Shown: piece after piece, positions 25,570-34,497 of the stretch
Layout: each line of letters begins with the position of its first letter
Position numbering within the stretch: the stretch's first letter is position 1
DNA from: JBBQUN01 sp963717115
Lineage (GTDB): Bacteria; Actinomycetota; Acidimicrobiia; Acidimicrobiales; SZUA-35
Assembly: GCA_963717115.1 (NCBI GenBank)
Contig: CAVQVO010000017.1
Span: forward strand, 496,001 to 560,000
Reading direction: 5' to 3'
DNA length: 64,000 nt
Position numbers and translations under genes: made by a program
Notes under the pieces: generated by a model
What the model was told of the DNA's origin: nothing
Seen by the model: the letters and a program-made list of their open reading frames with translations, nothing else
Database searches by the model: none

Positions 25570-26340
25570 ATGAACCAGATCCTGAATGACGAACTCGTTG
25601 CCGACGACTCGATCTCGACCGCAACCGCCGGACCCCGGTCCCGCACCGGTCGGGTCGTGATCGCCGCCCTCGCCGCCGGCGCACTGCTGTTGGCCGCCTG
25701 TGGCGGCAGCGACAGCACCGATGCTGCCGCCGACGAGGTCACCACCACCGTCGCCGAGACCACCACCACGGAAGAGGCGATGGAGGAAGAGGCCATGGAA
25801 GAAGACGGCATGGAAGAGGACGGCATGGAAGAGGACGGCGACGCCATGGCCGGCGGTGAACTCGAGCCCAGCGGAGCGGCCTGCTCCGCGGTTCCCACCG
25901 ATGGTGAGGGCTCGTTCGCCGGTATGGCCGACGACACCGCTGCCACCGCCGCATCGAACAACCCGGTCCTGTCGACGCTCGTGAGCGCCGTCGTGGCCGC
26001 CGACCTGGTCGACACCCTCAACAGCGACGGTCCGTTCACGATCTTCGCCCCGACCAACGATGCGTTCGCCGCCATCCCCGCCGACCAGCTCGACGCCGTG
26101 CTGGCCGACACCGAGTTGCTCACCAGCATCCTCACGTTCCACGTGATCGCCGGCGAGAAGATGAGCTCGGCCGACCTCATCGAGGCCGGAACGGCAACGA
26201 CCGTCAACGGCGCATCGTTGACCTTCGCCGCTGATGGTGAGGCCGTCTCGGTCAACGGGGCCGCCTCGACCGTCTGCGCCGACGTGCCGACGGCCAACGC
26301 CACCGTGCACATCATCGACAGCGTCCTGCTGCCCGGCTGA
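25570..26340 (+). CDS. Fasciclin (FAS1) domain lipoprotein, MPT70/MPT83-like
   Basis: 256 residues. A 28-residue polar lead, a hydrophobic segment ending in the lipobox LLAAC (lipid Cys44), then an acidic linker with MEEDG repeats, and one FAS1 domain from about residue 125. It carries the typical LVDTLNSDGPFTIFAPTNDA, FHVIAGEKM and VHIIDSVLLP strands. It would sit on the outer face of the membrane. In mycobacteria the FAS1 proteins MPT70 and MPT83 are the classic SigK targets. Here it neighbours sigK-rskA and has an upstream SigK-type promoter. GAGAGAGGA precedes the ATG. Confidence 0.9.
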   Translation: MNQILNDELVADDSISTATAGPRSRTGRVVIAALAAGALLLAACGGSDSTDAAADEVTTTVAETTTTEEAMEEEAMEEDGMEEDGMEEDGDAMAGGELEPSGAACSAVPTDGEGSFAGMADDTAATAASNNPVLSTLVSAVVAADLVDTLNSDGPFTIFAPTNDAFAAIPADQLDAVLADTELLTSILTFHVIAGEKMSSADLIEAGTATTVNGASLTFAADGEAVSVNGAASTVCADVPTANATVHIIDSVLLPG

Positions 26341-26351
26341 CCCCAGCCGGG
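26332..26351 (+). terminator. Short hairpin over the fasciclin stop codon
   Basis: CCCGGCTG (26332-26339) and CAGCCGGG (26344-26351) with a 4-nt loop. There is no T-run; probably secondary to the stronger hairpin at 26431. Confidence 0.35.
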
Positions 26352-26430
26352 AACCAGATCGGTTCGTCACGACCTTCCTTCTCCGGGTCGGGACGAGTGA
26401 TCACCTCCGAGGGGATTCGGAACGATCACC

Positions 26431-26459
26431 GGAGCGGAGCGCCAACGGCGCTCCGCTCC
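26431..26459 (+). terminator. Strong hairpin terminator after the fasciclin gene
   Basis: GGAGCGGAGCGCC (26431-26443) and its exact complement (26447-26459) enclose AAC. A 13-bp perfect GC stem in the 244-nt gap before the TauE gene. Confidence 0.7.
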
Positions 26460-26584
26460 TGCCGCGTTCGGGGTCACCGCGATGGTCGGTAGGTTGTGCC
26501 ACCGCCCCGAACCCGAAACGAGTCCACTCCGATGATCCAACCCTCGACGATCGGTGCCCCTCGGTCGTGGGAGGCGTCCCACCG

Positions 26585-27322
26585 ATGACCTGGTGGGAGG
26601 TGGTCCTGCTCCTCGTCGGTGGACTCGCAGCGGGCATCATCAACGCCGTCGCCGGAGGCGGATCGACCCTGACGGTTCCCCTCCTCGTACTGGCCGGGGT
26701 GCCCGGCACGAGCGCCAACGGCTCGAACCGCATCGGGATCCTCACCTCGAACCTGGCCGCCGCCTCCTCGTTCCGCAGACTCGGCGTCGACGGCCTGTCG
26801 CGGTCGGCCGGCATCCTCACCCCGGTCGTGTTCGGATCGCTGCTCGGCTCGCTGGCCATCGCCAACCTGACCGACGATGCCTTCGAGACCGTCTTCGGTC
26901 TGTTGATGATCCCCCTGATCCTCCTGTCGATCCGCAAACCGACGGTCCGGACCGACGCCGAACCCTGGGGCCGGGGGCTCACCACCGGCGTGTTCTTCCT
27001 GATCGGCATCTACGGCGGGGCGATCCAGGCCGGGGTGGGGCTGGTCCTGCTGGCCGCGCTCACCCGGGCCGGTTTCGACCTCGTGACGGCCAACAGCATC
27101 AAGGTGCTGGTGACGTTCGCCGTCACCCTCGTCGCCCTCCCGGTGTTCATCTGGAACGGCCAGGTCGACTGGATCCCGGCCCTGGTGCTCGCCGCCGGGT
27201 TCACCGCCGGAGGCTGGTCGGGAGCCCATGTGGCCGTACGCGGCGGCGAGCGCTTCATCAGGATCGCGATGGTGGCGGCGGCGTTGGTGCTGGCCGCCAG
27301 CCTGCTCGGCGTCTTCGGCTGA
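26585..27322 (+). CDS. TauE/SafE-family permease (sulfite/organosulfonate exporter type)
   Basis: 245 residues with about eight membrane segments. The family signature GLAAGIINAVAGGGSTLTVP occurs at the N-terminus, with GTSANGSNRIGILTSNLAAA after it and its internal repeat GVFFLIGIYGGAIQAGVG later. TauE/SafE proteins are proposed to export sulfite or sulfoacetate. The nearby sulfite-oxidase-type enzyme makes a sulfite link plausible but unproven. ATG at 26585 follows GGGAGGC. Confidence 0.88.
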   Translation: MTWWEVVLLLVGGLAAGIINAVAGGGSTLTVPLLVLAGVPGTSANGSNRIGILTSNLAAASSFRRLGVDGLSRSAGILTPVVFGSLLGSLAIANLTDDAFETVFGLLMIPLILLSIRKPTVRTDAEPWGRGLTTGVFFLIGIYGGAIQAGVGLVLLAALTRAGFDLVTANSIKVLVTFAVTLVALPVFIWNGQVDWIPALVLAAGFTAGGWSGAHVAVRGGERFIRIAMVAAALVLAASLLGVFG

Positions 27323-27372
27323 GGCGATCGACGACGGCCGAGAACTTCTGCCAGTCGAACTCGCACTTTGTC

Positions 27373-27401
27373 TTGCCCTCGTCGATGGCCCTCGCTAGAG
27401 T
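27373..27401 (+). promoter_or_regulatory. Promoter of the sulfatase/dehalogenase operon
   Basis: TTGCCC (27373-27378), 17-bp spacer, TAGAGT (27396-27401). A GGGAAGGGGG ribosome site follows, with ATG at 27423. Confidence 0.6.
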
Positions 27402-27422
27402 CGCCCGGGAAGGGGGTCGTTC

Positions 27423-29699
27423 ATGACGCAGCAGGGGTCAACGGGCAGCCGGTTCGAGGGCGTGATCGGCAAGACGGTCGCCGAGTCCCGACCCTGGTTC
27501 GCCGAACCACCGCATCCCGGCGACGACGCTCCCAACGTGGTGTTCGTCCTCCTCGACGACACCGGGTTCGCCCAGTTCGGGTGCTTCGGATCCGACATCG
27601 AGACGCCCAACGTCGATGCCCTCGCCGCCGGTGGCCTCCAGTTCACGAACTTCCACGTGACCCCGCTGTGCTCGCCGACCCGAGCCTCGCTGCTCACGGG
27701 GCGCTCGCAGCACGCGGTCGGGATGCGGGCCGTTTCGAACTTCCAGACGGGCTTCCCCAACCAGCTCGGCCACATCAGCAACCACGCGGCCACCGTCGCC
27801 GAGGTGCTGCGGGCCGAGGGCTACGCCACCTTCTGTGTCGGGAAGTGGCATCTGGCCCCGATGGAGCAGTGTTCGGCGGCCGGTCCGTTCGATCAGTGGC
27901 CGCTGGCCCGCGGCTTCGACCGCTTCTACGGCTTCCTCGAGGGCGAGACCGACCAGTTCCACCCCGAGCTGGTCTGCGACAACCATCCGATCGAGCCACC
28001 GGGCAAGCCCGAGGACGGCTACCACGTCTCGGAAGACCTCATCGATCAGCTGTTGAAGATGGTGTCCGACAGCGTGGGCGTCCGGCCCGATCGACCGTTC
28101 TTCGCCTACGTGCCCTTCGGCGCCACCCATGCACCGCACCAGGCACCCCAGGCGTACCTCGACAAGTACCGGGGCCGGTTCGACGAGGGCTGGGACGTGG
28201 TCCGAGAGCGTTGGTTCCGGCGCCAGCTCGAAACCGGTGTGATCCCCGAGGGGACCCGACTCGCGCCTCGCAATCCCGGGGTCGATGCCTGGGACGACCT
28301 CCCCGAGAACCAACGTCGTCTCGCCTGCCGACTCCAGGAGGCCTTCGCCGCCTTCCTCGATCACACCGACGATCAGATCGGTCGACTGGTCGATGGACTC
28401 CGGGAACTCGGCCAGCTCGACAACACCGTGCTGGTCGTGCTGGCCGACAACGGGGCCTCGCAGGAGGGTGGTCCGTACGGCGTCATGCACGAGATGAAGT
28501 TCTTCAACGGGATCTTCGAGACCCCCGACGAGGCGATCGAACGCATCGACGACATCGGCGGCCCGCACAGCCACACCAACTATCCGTGGGGCTGGGCCCA
28601 GTGCGGCAACTCACCCTTCAAGTGGTACAAGCAGAACACCCACGAGGGGGGCGTCCACGTTCCGATGATCGTGCACGCGCCCGGCCACATCGATCCCGCC
28701 CAGGCCGGCACGAAGCGGCAGCAGTTCGTGAACGTCTCCGACATCGTGCCGACCATCTACGAACTGATCGGGGTGACGCCGCCGACGGTCTACCGAGGTC
28801 TCGAGCAGTTGCCGGTCACCGGCCACTCGTTCGCGTCGGCGATGGCCTCACCCGACGCCCCGGCCACCAACACGATCCAGTACTTCGAGATGGCCGGCAG
28901 CCGGGCCCTCGTCTCGGGTGCGTGGAAGGCGGTCTGCAAACACACCCAGGGCGCCGACTACGACACCGAACCGTGGGAGCTCTACCACCTCACCGAGGAC
29001 TGGTCGGAGTGCAACGACCGGGCCGAGGCCGAACCCGAGAAGTTGGCCGAACTGATCGACCTGTGGTGGCGAGAAGCCGAACGTCACGGGGTGTTTCCGA
29101 TCGACGACCGCATGTTCGAGCTGTTCGGGTCCCGGTTCCGTCCGCGGTCGCCCCATCCCGAGGACCGCCGCTACGTCTACCGACCGCCGATGTCGCCGAT
29201 GCCCGGTCAGGCTGCGGCCTCGATCGGTGGCCGCAGCTTCGATCTCACGGCCACGGTCACCCGCCAGGCGGGCGACGAGGGCGTGCTCTATGCCACGGGC
29301 ACCGAGAACTCGGGGGTCTCGGTCTTCGTGCAGGGCGATCGGCTGGTCGTGGACTACAACGCCTTCGACGATCACACGATCGTGGAGTCCGACACCGACA
29401 TCCCGGCCGGGACGTCGACCCTGGTCGTCAAGGTCCGACGGGGTGACGGCCGATCGGGGACCGTCGAGCTCGAGATCGACGGTCGGCCGTGCGGCTCGGT
29501 CGAGCTCCCGCTGTTCATGCGCATGATGTCGTCGGTCGGCCCGAGCGTGGCCTACGACCACGGCTCGGCGGTCTCCAACCGCTACCGGGCGCCGTTCCCG
29601 TTCACCGGCAAACTCCACGAGGTGATCATCCAACTGCTCTCGAAACAGGACCTCGACGCCCAGGCGGCCGAGGCCGCAGCCGAGATGAGCCGGCAGTGA
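27423..29699 (+). CDS. Arylsulfatase (type I, formylglycine-dependent)
   Basis: 758 residues. The metal-binding LDD (45-46) and the formylglycine motif CSPTR (Cys83 to Arg87) are present, as are GKWH (catalytic Lys/His), VLADNGASQ and a late KWYKQNTHEGG region. No signal peptide is visible, so it is probably cytoplasmic, like many actinobacterial arylsulfatases of about 760-780 residues. It hydrolyses a sulfate ester; the substrate is unknown. First gene of a six-gene operon, joined to the MBL gene by GTGA. Confidence 0.92.
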   Translation: MTQQGSTGSRFEGVIGKTVAESRPWFAEPPHPGDDAPNVVFVLLDDTGFAQFGCFGSDIETPNVDALAAGGLQFTNFHVTPLCSPTRASLLTGRSQHAVGMRAVSNFQTGFPNQLGHISNHAATVAEVLRAEGYATFCVGKWHLAPMEQCSAAGPFDQWPLARGFDRFYGFLEGETDQFHPELVCDNHPIEPPGKPEDGYHVSEDLIDQLLKMVSDSVGVRPDRPFFAYVPFGATHAPHQAPQAYLDKYRGRFDEGWDVVRERWFRRQLETGVIPEGTRLAPRNPGVDAWDDLPENQRRLACRLQEAFAAFLDHTDDQIGRLVDGLRELGQLDNTVLVVLADNGASQEGGPYGVMHEMKFFNGIFETPDEAIERIDDIGGPHSHTNYPWGWAQCGNSPFKWYKQNTHEGGVHVPMIVHAPGHIDPAQAGTKRQQFVNVSDIVPTIYELIGVTPPTVYRGLEQLPVTGHSFASAMASPDAPATNTIQYFEMAGSRALVSGAWKAVCKHTQGADYDTEPWELYHLTEDWSECNDRAEAEPEKLAELIDLWWREAERHGVFPIDDRMFELFGSRFRPRSPHPEDRRYVYRPPMSPMPGQAAASIGGRSFDLTATVTRQAGDEGVLYATGTENSGVSVFVQGDRLVVDYNAFDDHTIVESDTDIPAGTSTLVVKVRRGDGRSGTVELEIDGRPCGSVELPLFMRMMSSVGPSVAYDHGSAVSNRYRAPFPFTGKLHEVIIQLLSKQDLDAQAAEAAAEMSRQ

Positions 29700-30544
29700 T
29701 CACGATCACGCTGCTGGGCACCGGCAGTCCCATGCCCAGTCCCGACCGGGCCGGCCCGTCCACGCTCGTCAGCAGCGGCAGCGGCGACGAGGCCCAGCAC
29801 TACCTGGTGGATGCCGGACGTGGGGTCCTCATGCGGCTGGCTGCGCTCGGCCTCGGTGCGCCCAACCTGTCGGCCGTGCTGATCACCCATCTGCACAGCG
29901 ACCACATCACCGACCTGAACGACGTCATCACCACGCGCTGGATCATGACCTTCACGCCGACGCCGCTCACGATCGTCGGCCCCGTCGGAACCCGGGCCGT
30001 CGTCGATCACATCCTGGCCTCGCTCGAACCCGACATGGCCTACCGCATCGCCCACCACGAGGACCTCGAGGCGCCACCGCAGGTCGAGGTGATCGAGGTC
30101 GCCGACGGTCCGATCGACCTGCCCGGTGCGATGTCGATCCGCTGTGCCCTCACCGACCACAAGCCGGTCGAACCCAGCGTCGGGTTCCGGTTCGACGCCG
30201 GGGGTGCCGCCGTCGTGGTCGCCGGCGACACGGTGCCGTGCGCCGGTCTCGATGCCCTCTGTGTCGGGGCCCAGGCCCTGGTCCACACGGTGATCCGCAA
30301 GGACATCATCGAGAACCTCCCCATCCAACGGATGCAGGACACGCTCGACTACCACTCCTCGCCGGCCGAGGCGGCCCAGACCGCAGCCCGGGCCGGCATC
30401 GACACGCTCGTGCTCACCCACTACGTCCCGCCGATCCCGACCGGCGGCGCCGGTGACGACTGGCGAGCGCTGGCCGCCCAACACTTCGACGGCGCCATCG
30501 AACTGGGCGACGACCTCCACCGCATCGACATCCAAGGATCCTGA
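29696..30544 (+). CDS. MBL-fold metallohydrolase (RNase Z-like/arylsulfatase-like)
   Basis: 282 residues. Metallo-beta-lactamase motif THLHSDHITD binds two metals, with further ligands in VVAGDTVPC and at LTHYVPP. The opening ITLLGTGSPMPSPDRAGPST and the length match the RNase Z/AtsA-like branch. In this operon a role as an ester or sulfate-ester hydrolase is more likely than tRNA processing, but that is inference. GTG at 29696 overlaps the sulfatase stop. Confidence 0.87.
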   Translation: MITITLLGTGSPMPSPDRAGPSTLVSSGSGDEAQHYLVDAGRGVLMRLAALGLGAPNLSAVLITHLHSDHITDLNDVITTRWIMTFTPTPLTIVGPVGTRAVVDHILASLEPDMAYRIAHHEDLEAPPQVEVIEVADGPIDLPGAMSIRCALTDHKPVEPSVGFRFDAGGAAVVVAGDTVPCAGLDALCVGAQALVHTVIRKDIIENLPIQRMQDTLDYHSSPAEAAQTAARAGIDTLVLTHYVPPIPTGGAGDDWRALAAQHFDGAIELGDDLHRIDIQGS

Positions 30545-30546
30545 CC

Positions 30547-31452
30547 ATGCAGACCCTGCGCACTCCCGACGATCGTTTCGTCGGCCTCCCCGACTACGAC
30601 TTCACCCCGCACCACGTCGACGTCTCGGATCACGACGGCGGCATCCTGCGGGTGCACTATCTCGACGAAGGGCCGCGCGAGGCGCCGCCGATCCTGTGCC
30701 TGCACGGCGAACCGTCCTGGAGCTACCTCTACCGCAAGATGATCCCGCCTCTCGTCGCCGCCGGTCATCGCGTGATCGCCCCCGACCTGGTCGGGTTCGG
30801 CAAGAGCGACAAACCGACGCAGAAGAGCGACTACACCTACGCCCGTCATGTCGCCTGGATGCAGGAGGCGATCATCGACCATCTCGACCTCCGCAACGCC
30901 ACCTTCTTCGGGCAGGACTGGGGCGGTCTGATCGGACTGCGACTCGTCGCCGAGAACCCCGATCGCTTCGATCGGGTCGTCATCGGCAACACCGGCCTAC
31001 CCACCGGCGAACACCCACCGTCCGACGCCTTCATGGCGTGGCAGAAGTTCAGCCAGACCACACCGGTGTTCGACATCGGGTCGTTGATCAACCGAGCCAC
31101 CTCGAGCGAACTGAGCGACGCCGAGATCGCCGCCTACGACGCACCGTTCCCCGACGATTCCTACAAGGAAGGGGCCCGGATCTTCCCGTCGCTGGTACCC
31201 ACGAAGGCCGACGATCCGGCCGCCGAGGCCAACAAGGCGGCGTGGGACGTCTTCCGCCGGTGGGACAAACCGTTCGTGCTCTGCTTCAGCGACGGTGACC
31301 CGGTCACCGCCGGTGGCGACAAGCCCTTCCTCGCTCTCGTGCCGGGCACGGCCGGCCAGCCGCACGTCACCGTCGAGAACGCCGGCCACTTCTTCCAGGA
31401 GGATGCCGCACCCCAGCTCGCTCGACTCCTGATCGACGTCATCGGTCGCTGA
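30547..31452 (+). CDS. Haloalkane dehalogenase, DhlA-like (HLD-I)
   Basis: 301 residues, collinear with Xanthobacter DhlA. HGEPSWSYLYRKMIP holds the oxyanion and halide region. The nucleophile lies in FFGQDWGG at Asp124 with halide-binding Trp125, the same numbers as in DhlA. A cap Trp (AFMAWQKF, about 165), DAPFPDDSY, the acid in FSDGDPV and the base in NAGHFFQED complete the site. It would cleave a carbon-halogen bond by water to give an alcohol and halide. Start ATG lies 2 nt after the MBL stop. Confidence 0.93.
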   Translation: MQTLRTPDDRFVGLPDYDFTPHHVDVSDHDGGILRVHYLDEGPREAPPILCLHGEPSWSYLYRKMIPPLVAAGHRVIAPDLVGFGKSDKPTQKSDYTYARHVAWMQEAIIDHLDLRNATFFGQDWGGLIGLRLVAENPDRFDRVVIGNTGLPTGEHPPSDAFMAWQKFSQTTPVFDIGSLINRATSSELSDAEIAAYDAPFPDDSYKEGARIFPSLVPTKADDPAAEANKAAWDVFRRWDKPFVLCFSDGDPVTAGGDKPFLALVPGTAGQPHVTVENAGHFFQEDAAPQLARLLIDVIGR

Positions 31453-31453
31453 G

Positions 31454-31906
31454 GTGTCCGTCTCCACCGTCCGCAAGCTTCGGATCGACGCGTCGCCCGA
31501 GCGGGTCTGGGCCGTCCTGGCCGACTTCGACGCGATCAGTTCCTGGGCCCCCAACGTCGACCATTCGTGTCTGCTGTCCGAAACGACGTCCGGGGTGGGG
31601 ACGACCCGGCGCATCCAGACCGGGCGGATCACGGTCGTCGAGACCGTGACCACCTGGGAACCGACCGAGGCACTCGGCTACACGATCGCCGGACTGCCCC
31701 CGGTCATCCGATCGGTCACCAACACCTGGCGACTCCGGCCCGACGGGCGGGCGACGACCGTGACGCTCACGACCGACGTCGACGCCGGATCCCGCCCGCC
31801 CCAGCAGTTCGTTGCCCGGGCCGTCGGCCGCAAGCTGGCCCAGACCTCCGACCAGATGCTGGCCGGGCTCGCCATCCACCTCGACCAGGAAGGACCCCGC
31901 CCATGA
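31454..31906 (+). CDS. SRPBCC-family (polyketide cyclase/START-like) protein
   Basis: 150 residues of the START/Bet v1 fold: STVRKLRIDASPERVWAVLA, DFDAISSWAPNVDHSCLL, EPTEALGYTIAGLPPVIRSV, and the C-terminal helix with LAQTSDQMLAGLAIHL. Such proteins bind hydrophobic ligands; some are enzymes. GTG at 31454 lies one base after the dehalogenase stop, and the end overlaps the next sulfatase (ATGA). Confidence 0.87.
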   Translation: MSVSTVRKLRIDASPERVWAVLADFDAISSWAPNVDHSCLLSETTSGVGTTRRIQTGRITVVETVTTWEPTEALGYTIAGLPPVIRSVTNTWRLRPDGRATTVTLTTDVDAGSRPPQQFVARAVGRKLAQTSDQMLAGLAIHLDQEGPRP

Positions 31907-34497
31907 CCCGGCCCGACGTGATCGTGATCATGACCGACGAGGAGCGCGCCGCTCCGCCCTACGAATCCGACGAGGTGTCTGCGTGGCGCCGAGCGACCCT
32001 GACGGGGCAGAGCTGGTTCGACGACCACGCCGTTTCGTTCCGACGGCACTACACGGGCTCACTGGCCTGCGTGCCCAGCCGACCGACCATCTTCACCGGT
32101 CAGTACCCCGACGTGCACGGCGTCACCCAGACCGACGGTCTCGGGAAGATGGCCGACGACTCCCGGCTCCGATGGCTGCCGCCGGGAGAGGTCCCGACGC
32201 TCGGTCACTGGTTCCGGGCTGCGGGCTACGACACCCACTACGACGGCAAGTGGCACCTCTCGCACGCCGATCTGCACGACGCCGACGGCAAGCGGATCAC
32301 CACCAACGACGACGACGGCATCATCGATGCCGATGCCGTGCGTCGCTACCTCGACGCCGACCCCCTCGGTCCCCATGGCTTCTCCGGATGGGTGGGACCC
32401 GAGCCCCACGGCGGTGCGTTGGCCGATGCCGGCGTTCGGCGCGATCCGCTCATCGCCGATCGGGTCGTTGCCTGGCTCGAGGATCGCTATGCCCGACGAC
32501 GGGCCGGCGACGCCGACGCCCTCCGCCCGTTCCTGCTCGTCGCCAGCTTCGTCAATCCGCACGACATCGTGTTGTTCCCGGCCTGGGCCCGGCGCGGCAG
32601 CCCCATCGAACCCTCGCCGCTCGACCCGCCCTCGATCGCGGCGCCCCCGACCGCCGACGAGGACCTGGCTTCGAAGCCGGCGGCGCAGATCGCCTATCGC
32701 GAGGCCTACCCCAGTGGCTACGGACCGGTGCCGATGGTGGCGGGGACCTATCGACGCAAGGCCCAGGAGTACCGAGATCTCTACCACCGGCTCCACGCCG
32801 AGGTCGACGGTCCGCTCGATCGGGTCCGCCGAGCCGTGACCGACGGCCACGACGGCACGCCGGGTTCGGCCGAAGCGGTGATCGTCCGCACCTCAGACCA
32901 TGGTGAGCTCCTCGGAGCCCACGGCGGCCTGCATCAGAAGTGGTTCACCCTCTACGACGAAGCGACCCGCATTCCGTTCTGGATCGCCCGCACCGGGGAT
33001 CGGGCAACGACCGGCACCGTGATCGACGGCGCCCCCACCTCGCACGTCGACCTCGTGCCCACGCTGCTCGCAGCCGCCGGGATCGATCAGACCGAGACGG
33101 CCGAGTCGCTGCGAGCGTCGTTCTCCGAGGTCCATCCGCTCCCGGGTCGGAACCTCATGCCGATCGTCGACGAGCCGTCGACCGCCGACCGCAACCGGGC
33201 CGTCTACCTGATGACGCGCGACAACATGCTCGAGGGCGATTCGGGAGCATCGGGTCTGGCCCGACGGCTCGGCCGCACCAGCCCGCCTCCGGCACCGTTG
33301 CGCATCCAGGTTCCGGCCCACGTCGCCGCCAACTTCGAAGGGCTCGTCGCCCGGGTCGATGACGCCGACGCGGTCGGCGGGCGAGGACATCTCTGGAAGC
33401 TGGTCCGGACCTTCGACGATCCGGCGACCTGGACCGAGCCCGGGGTTCGCCACCTCGCCGCCAACGGACCCGGAGGCGAGCAGTACCGCACGACGACCCT
33501 GCCCGACCAATGGGAGCTCTACGACCTCGACGCCGATCCGATCGAGGCGGTCAACCGCTGGCACGACGACGCCTCGGCGGCGGTGTTCGCTCATCTGCGT
33601 GCGGTGCTGAAATCCGTCCGGGCCGAATCGGTGCCGGAACGCAACGTTCCCTGGCCCTACGCGTCCCGCCGACCGACGGCCGGCTCCGCCAAGGCGCAGA
33701 CACCGCCCCCACCGGCCCGACTGCTGCGCAAGCTGGTGCAGCGCATGGGGATGCACCCCGACGACCGGGTCGATGCCACCTTCGATCTCGTCGGTCGGCG
33801 GGCCCTGATCGTGGCCACCAACACCGCGGTCATGGACATCGCGAAGCCGACCGGCGTGTTCGCGAGCGAGATGACCGTTCCCTACTACGCGTTCCTCGAC
33901 GCCGGCATGGACGTCGACGTCGCCAGCCCCCGGGGCGGGGTGATCCCCGTCGATCCCCGGTCGATCAAGCCGGTGCTGCGAACCCCCGAAGACGACCGGT
34001 TCCTGGCCGATCCGGTGTTCCGGGCCAAGGTGACCGACTCGTTGCCGATCGCCGATCTCGACATGGGCGACTACGACCTGGTCTTCCTGGCCGGCGGCTG
34101 GGGCGCGGCCTTCGACTTCGGGTTCTCCGAGGCGCTGGGGGCCAAGATCACCGAGGCCAACGCCGAGGGCCGCATCATCGGAGGTGTCTGTCACGGACCG
34201 CTCGGTCTGCTCAACGCGAAGAGCGTCGATGGCCGGCCTCTGGTCGAGGGTCGCCGGATCTCGGCCGTGACCGACAAGCAGGTCGCCGAACTCGGCATCG
34301 ATTCGACGCCCCATCATCCCGAGCGCGAACTGCGGGCCGCCGGTGCCGAGTTCGAGAGCGAGACGCGCTTCCGGGATCCGTTCGCCAACCACTGGGTGGT
34401 CGACGGCAACCTCGTCACCGGGCAGAACCAGAACGCCGGGCCGATGGTGGCCCGCGAGATGATGCAGCTGTTGACCAACGAAGGCAGGAACCGATGA
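31903..34497 (+). CDS. Sulfatase fused to a C-terminal DJ-1/PfpI domain
   Basis: 864 residues in one open frame. Residues 1 to about 590 are a type I sulfatase: TDEE near the start, the modification motif CVPSR (Cys56 to Arg60), GKWHLSHADL, and VIVRTSDHGELLGAHGGLHQ. After a Pro-rich linker, residues from about 625 are a DJ-1/PfpI class I GATase-like domain. This part has RALIVATNTAV, YYAFLDAGMDVDVASPRGG, DLVFLAGGWGA and the nucleophile elbow IGGVCHGPLG with Cys763. DJ-1-like proteins act as chaperones, deglycases or glyoxalases. I do not know this fusion from named families. ATGA overlaps on both sides. Confidence 0.88.
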   Translation: MTRPDVIVIMTDEERAAPPYESDEVSAWRRATLTGQSWFDDHAVSFRRHYTGSLACVPSRPTIFTGQYPDVHGVTQTDGLGKMADDSRLRWLPPGEVPTLGHWFRAAGYDTHYDGKWHLSHADLHDADGKRITTNDDDGIIDADAVRRYLDADPLGPHGFSGWVGPEPHGGALADAGVRRDPLIADRVVAWLEDRYARRRAGDADALRPFLLVASFVNPHDIVLFPAWARRGSPIEPSPLDPPSIAAPPTADEDLASKPAAQIAYREAYPSGYGPVPMVAGTYRRKAQEYRDLYHRLHAEVDGPLDRVRRAVTDGHDGTPGSAEAVIVRTSDHGELLGAHGGLHQKWFTLYDEATRIPFWIARTGDRATTGTVIDGAPTSHVDLVPTLLAAAGIDQTETAESLRASFSEVHPLPGRNLMPIVDEPSTADRNRAVYLMTRDNMLEGDSGASGLARRLGRTSPPPAPLRIQVPAHVAANFEGLVARVDDADAVGGRGHLWKLVRTFDDPATWTEPGVRHLAANGPGGEQYRTTTLPDQWELYDLDADPIEAVNRWHDDASAAVFAHLRAVLKSVRAESVPERNVPWPYASRRPTAGSAKAQTPPPPARLLRKLVQRMGMHPDDRVDATFDLVGRRALIVATNTAVMDIAKPTGVFASEMTVPYYAFLDAGMDVDVASPRGGVIPVDPRSIKPVLRTPEDDRFLADPVFRAKVTDSLPIADLDMGDYDLVFLAGGWGAAFDFGFSEALGAKITEANAEGRIIGGVCHGPLGLLNAKSVDGRPLVEGRRISAVTDKQVAELGIDSTPHHPERELRAAGAEFESETRFRDPFANHWVVDGNLVTGQNQNAGPMVAREMMQLLTNEGRNR

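Noticed and set aside
29696..30544. Genuine RNase Z for tRNA processing
   Set aside because: The fold is close, but the gene is translationally coupled inside a sulfatase/dehalogenase operon. A metabolic hydrolase is more likely.
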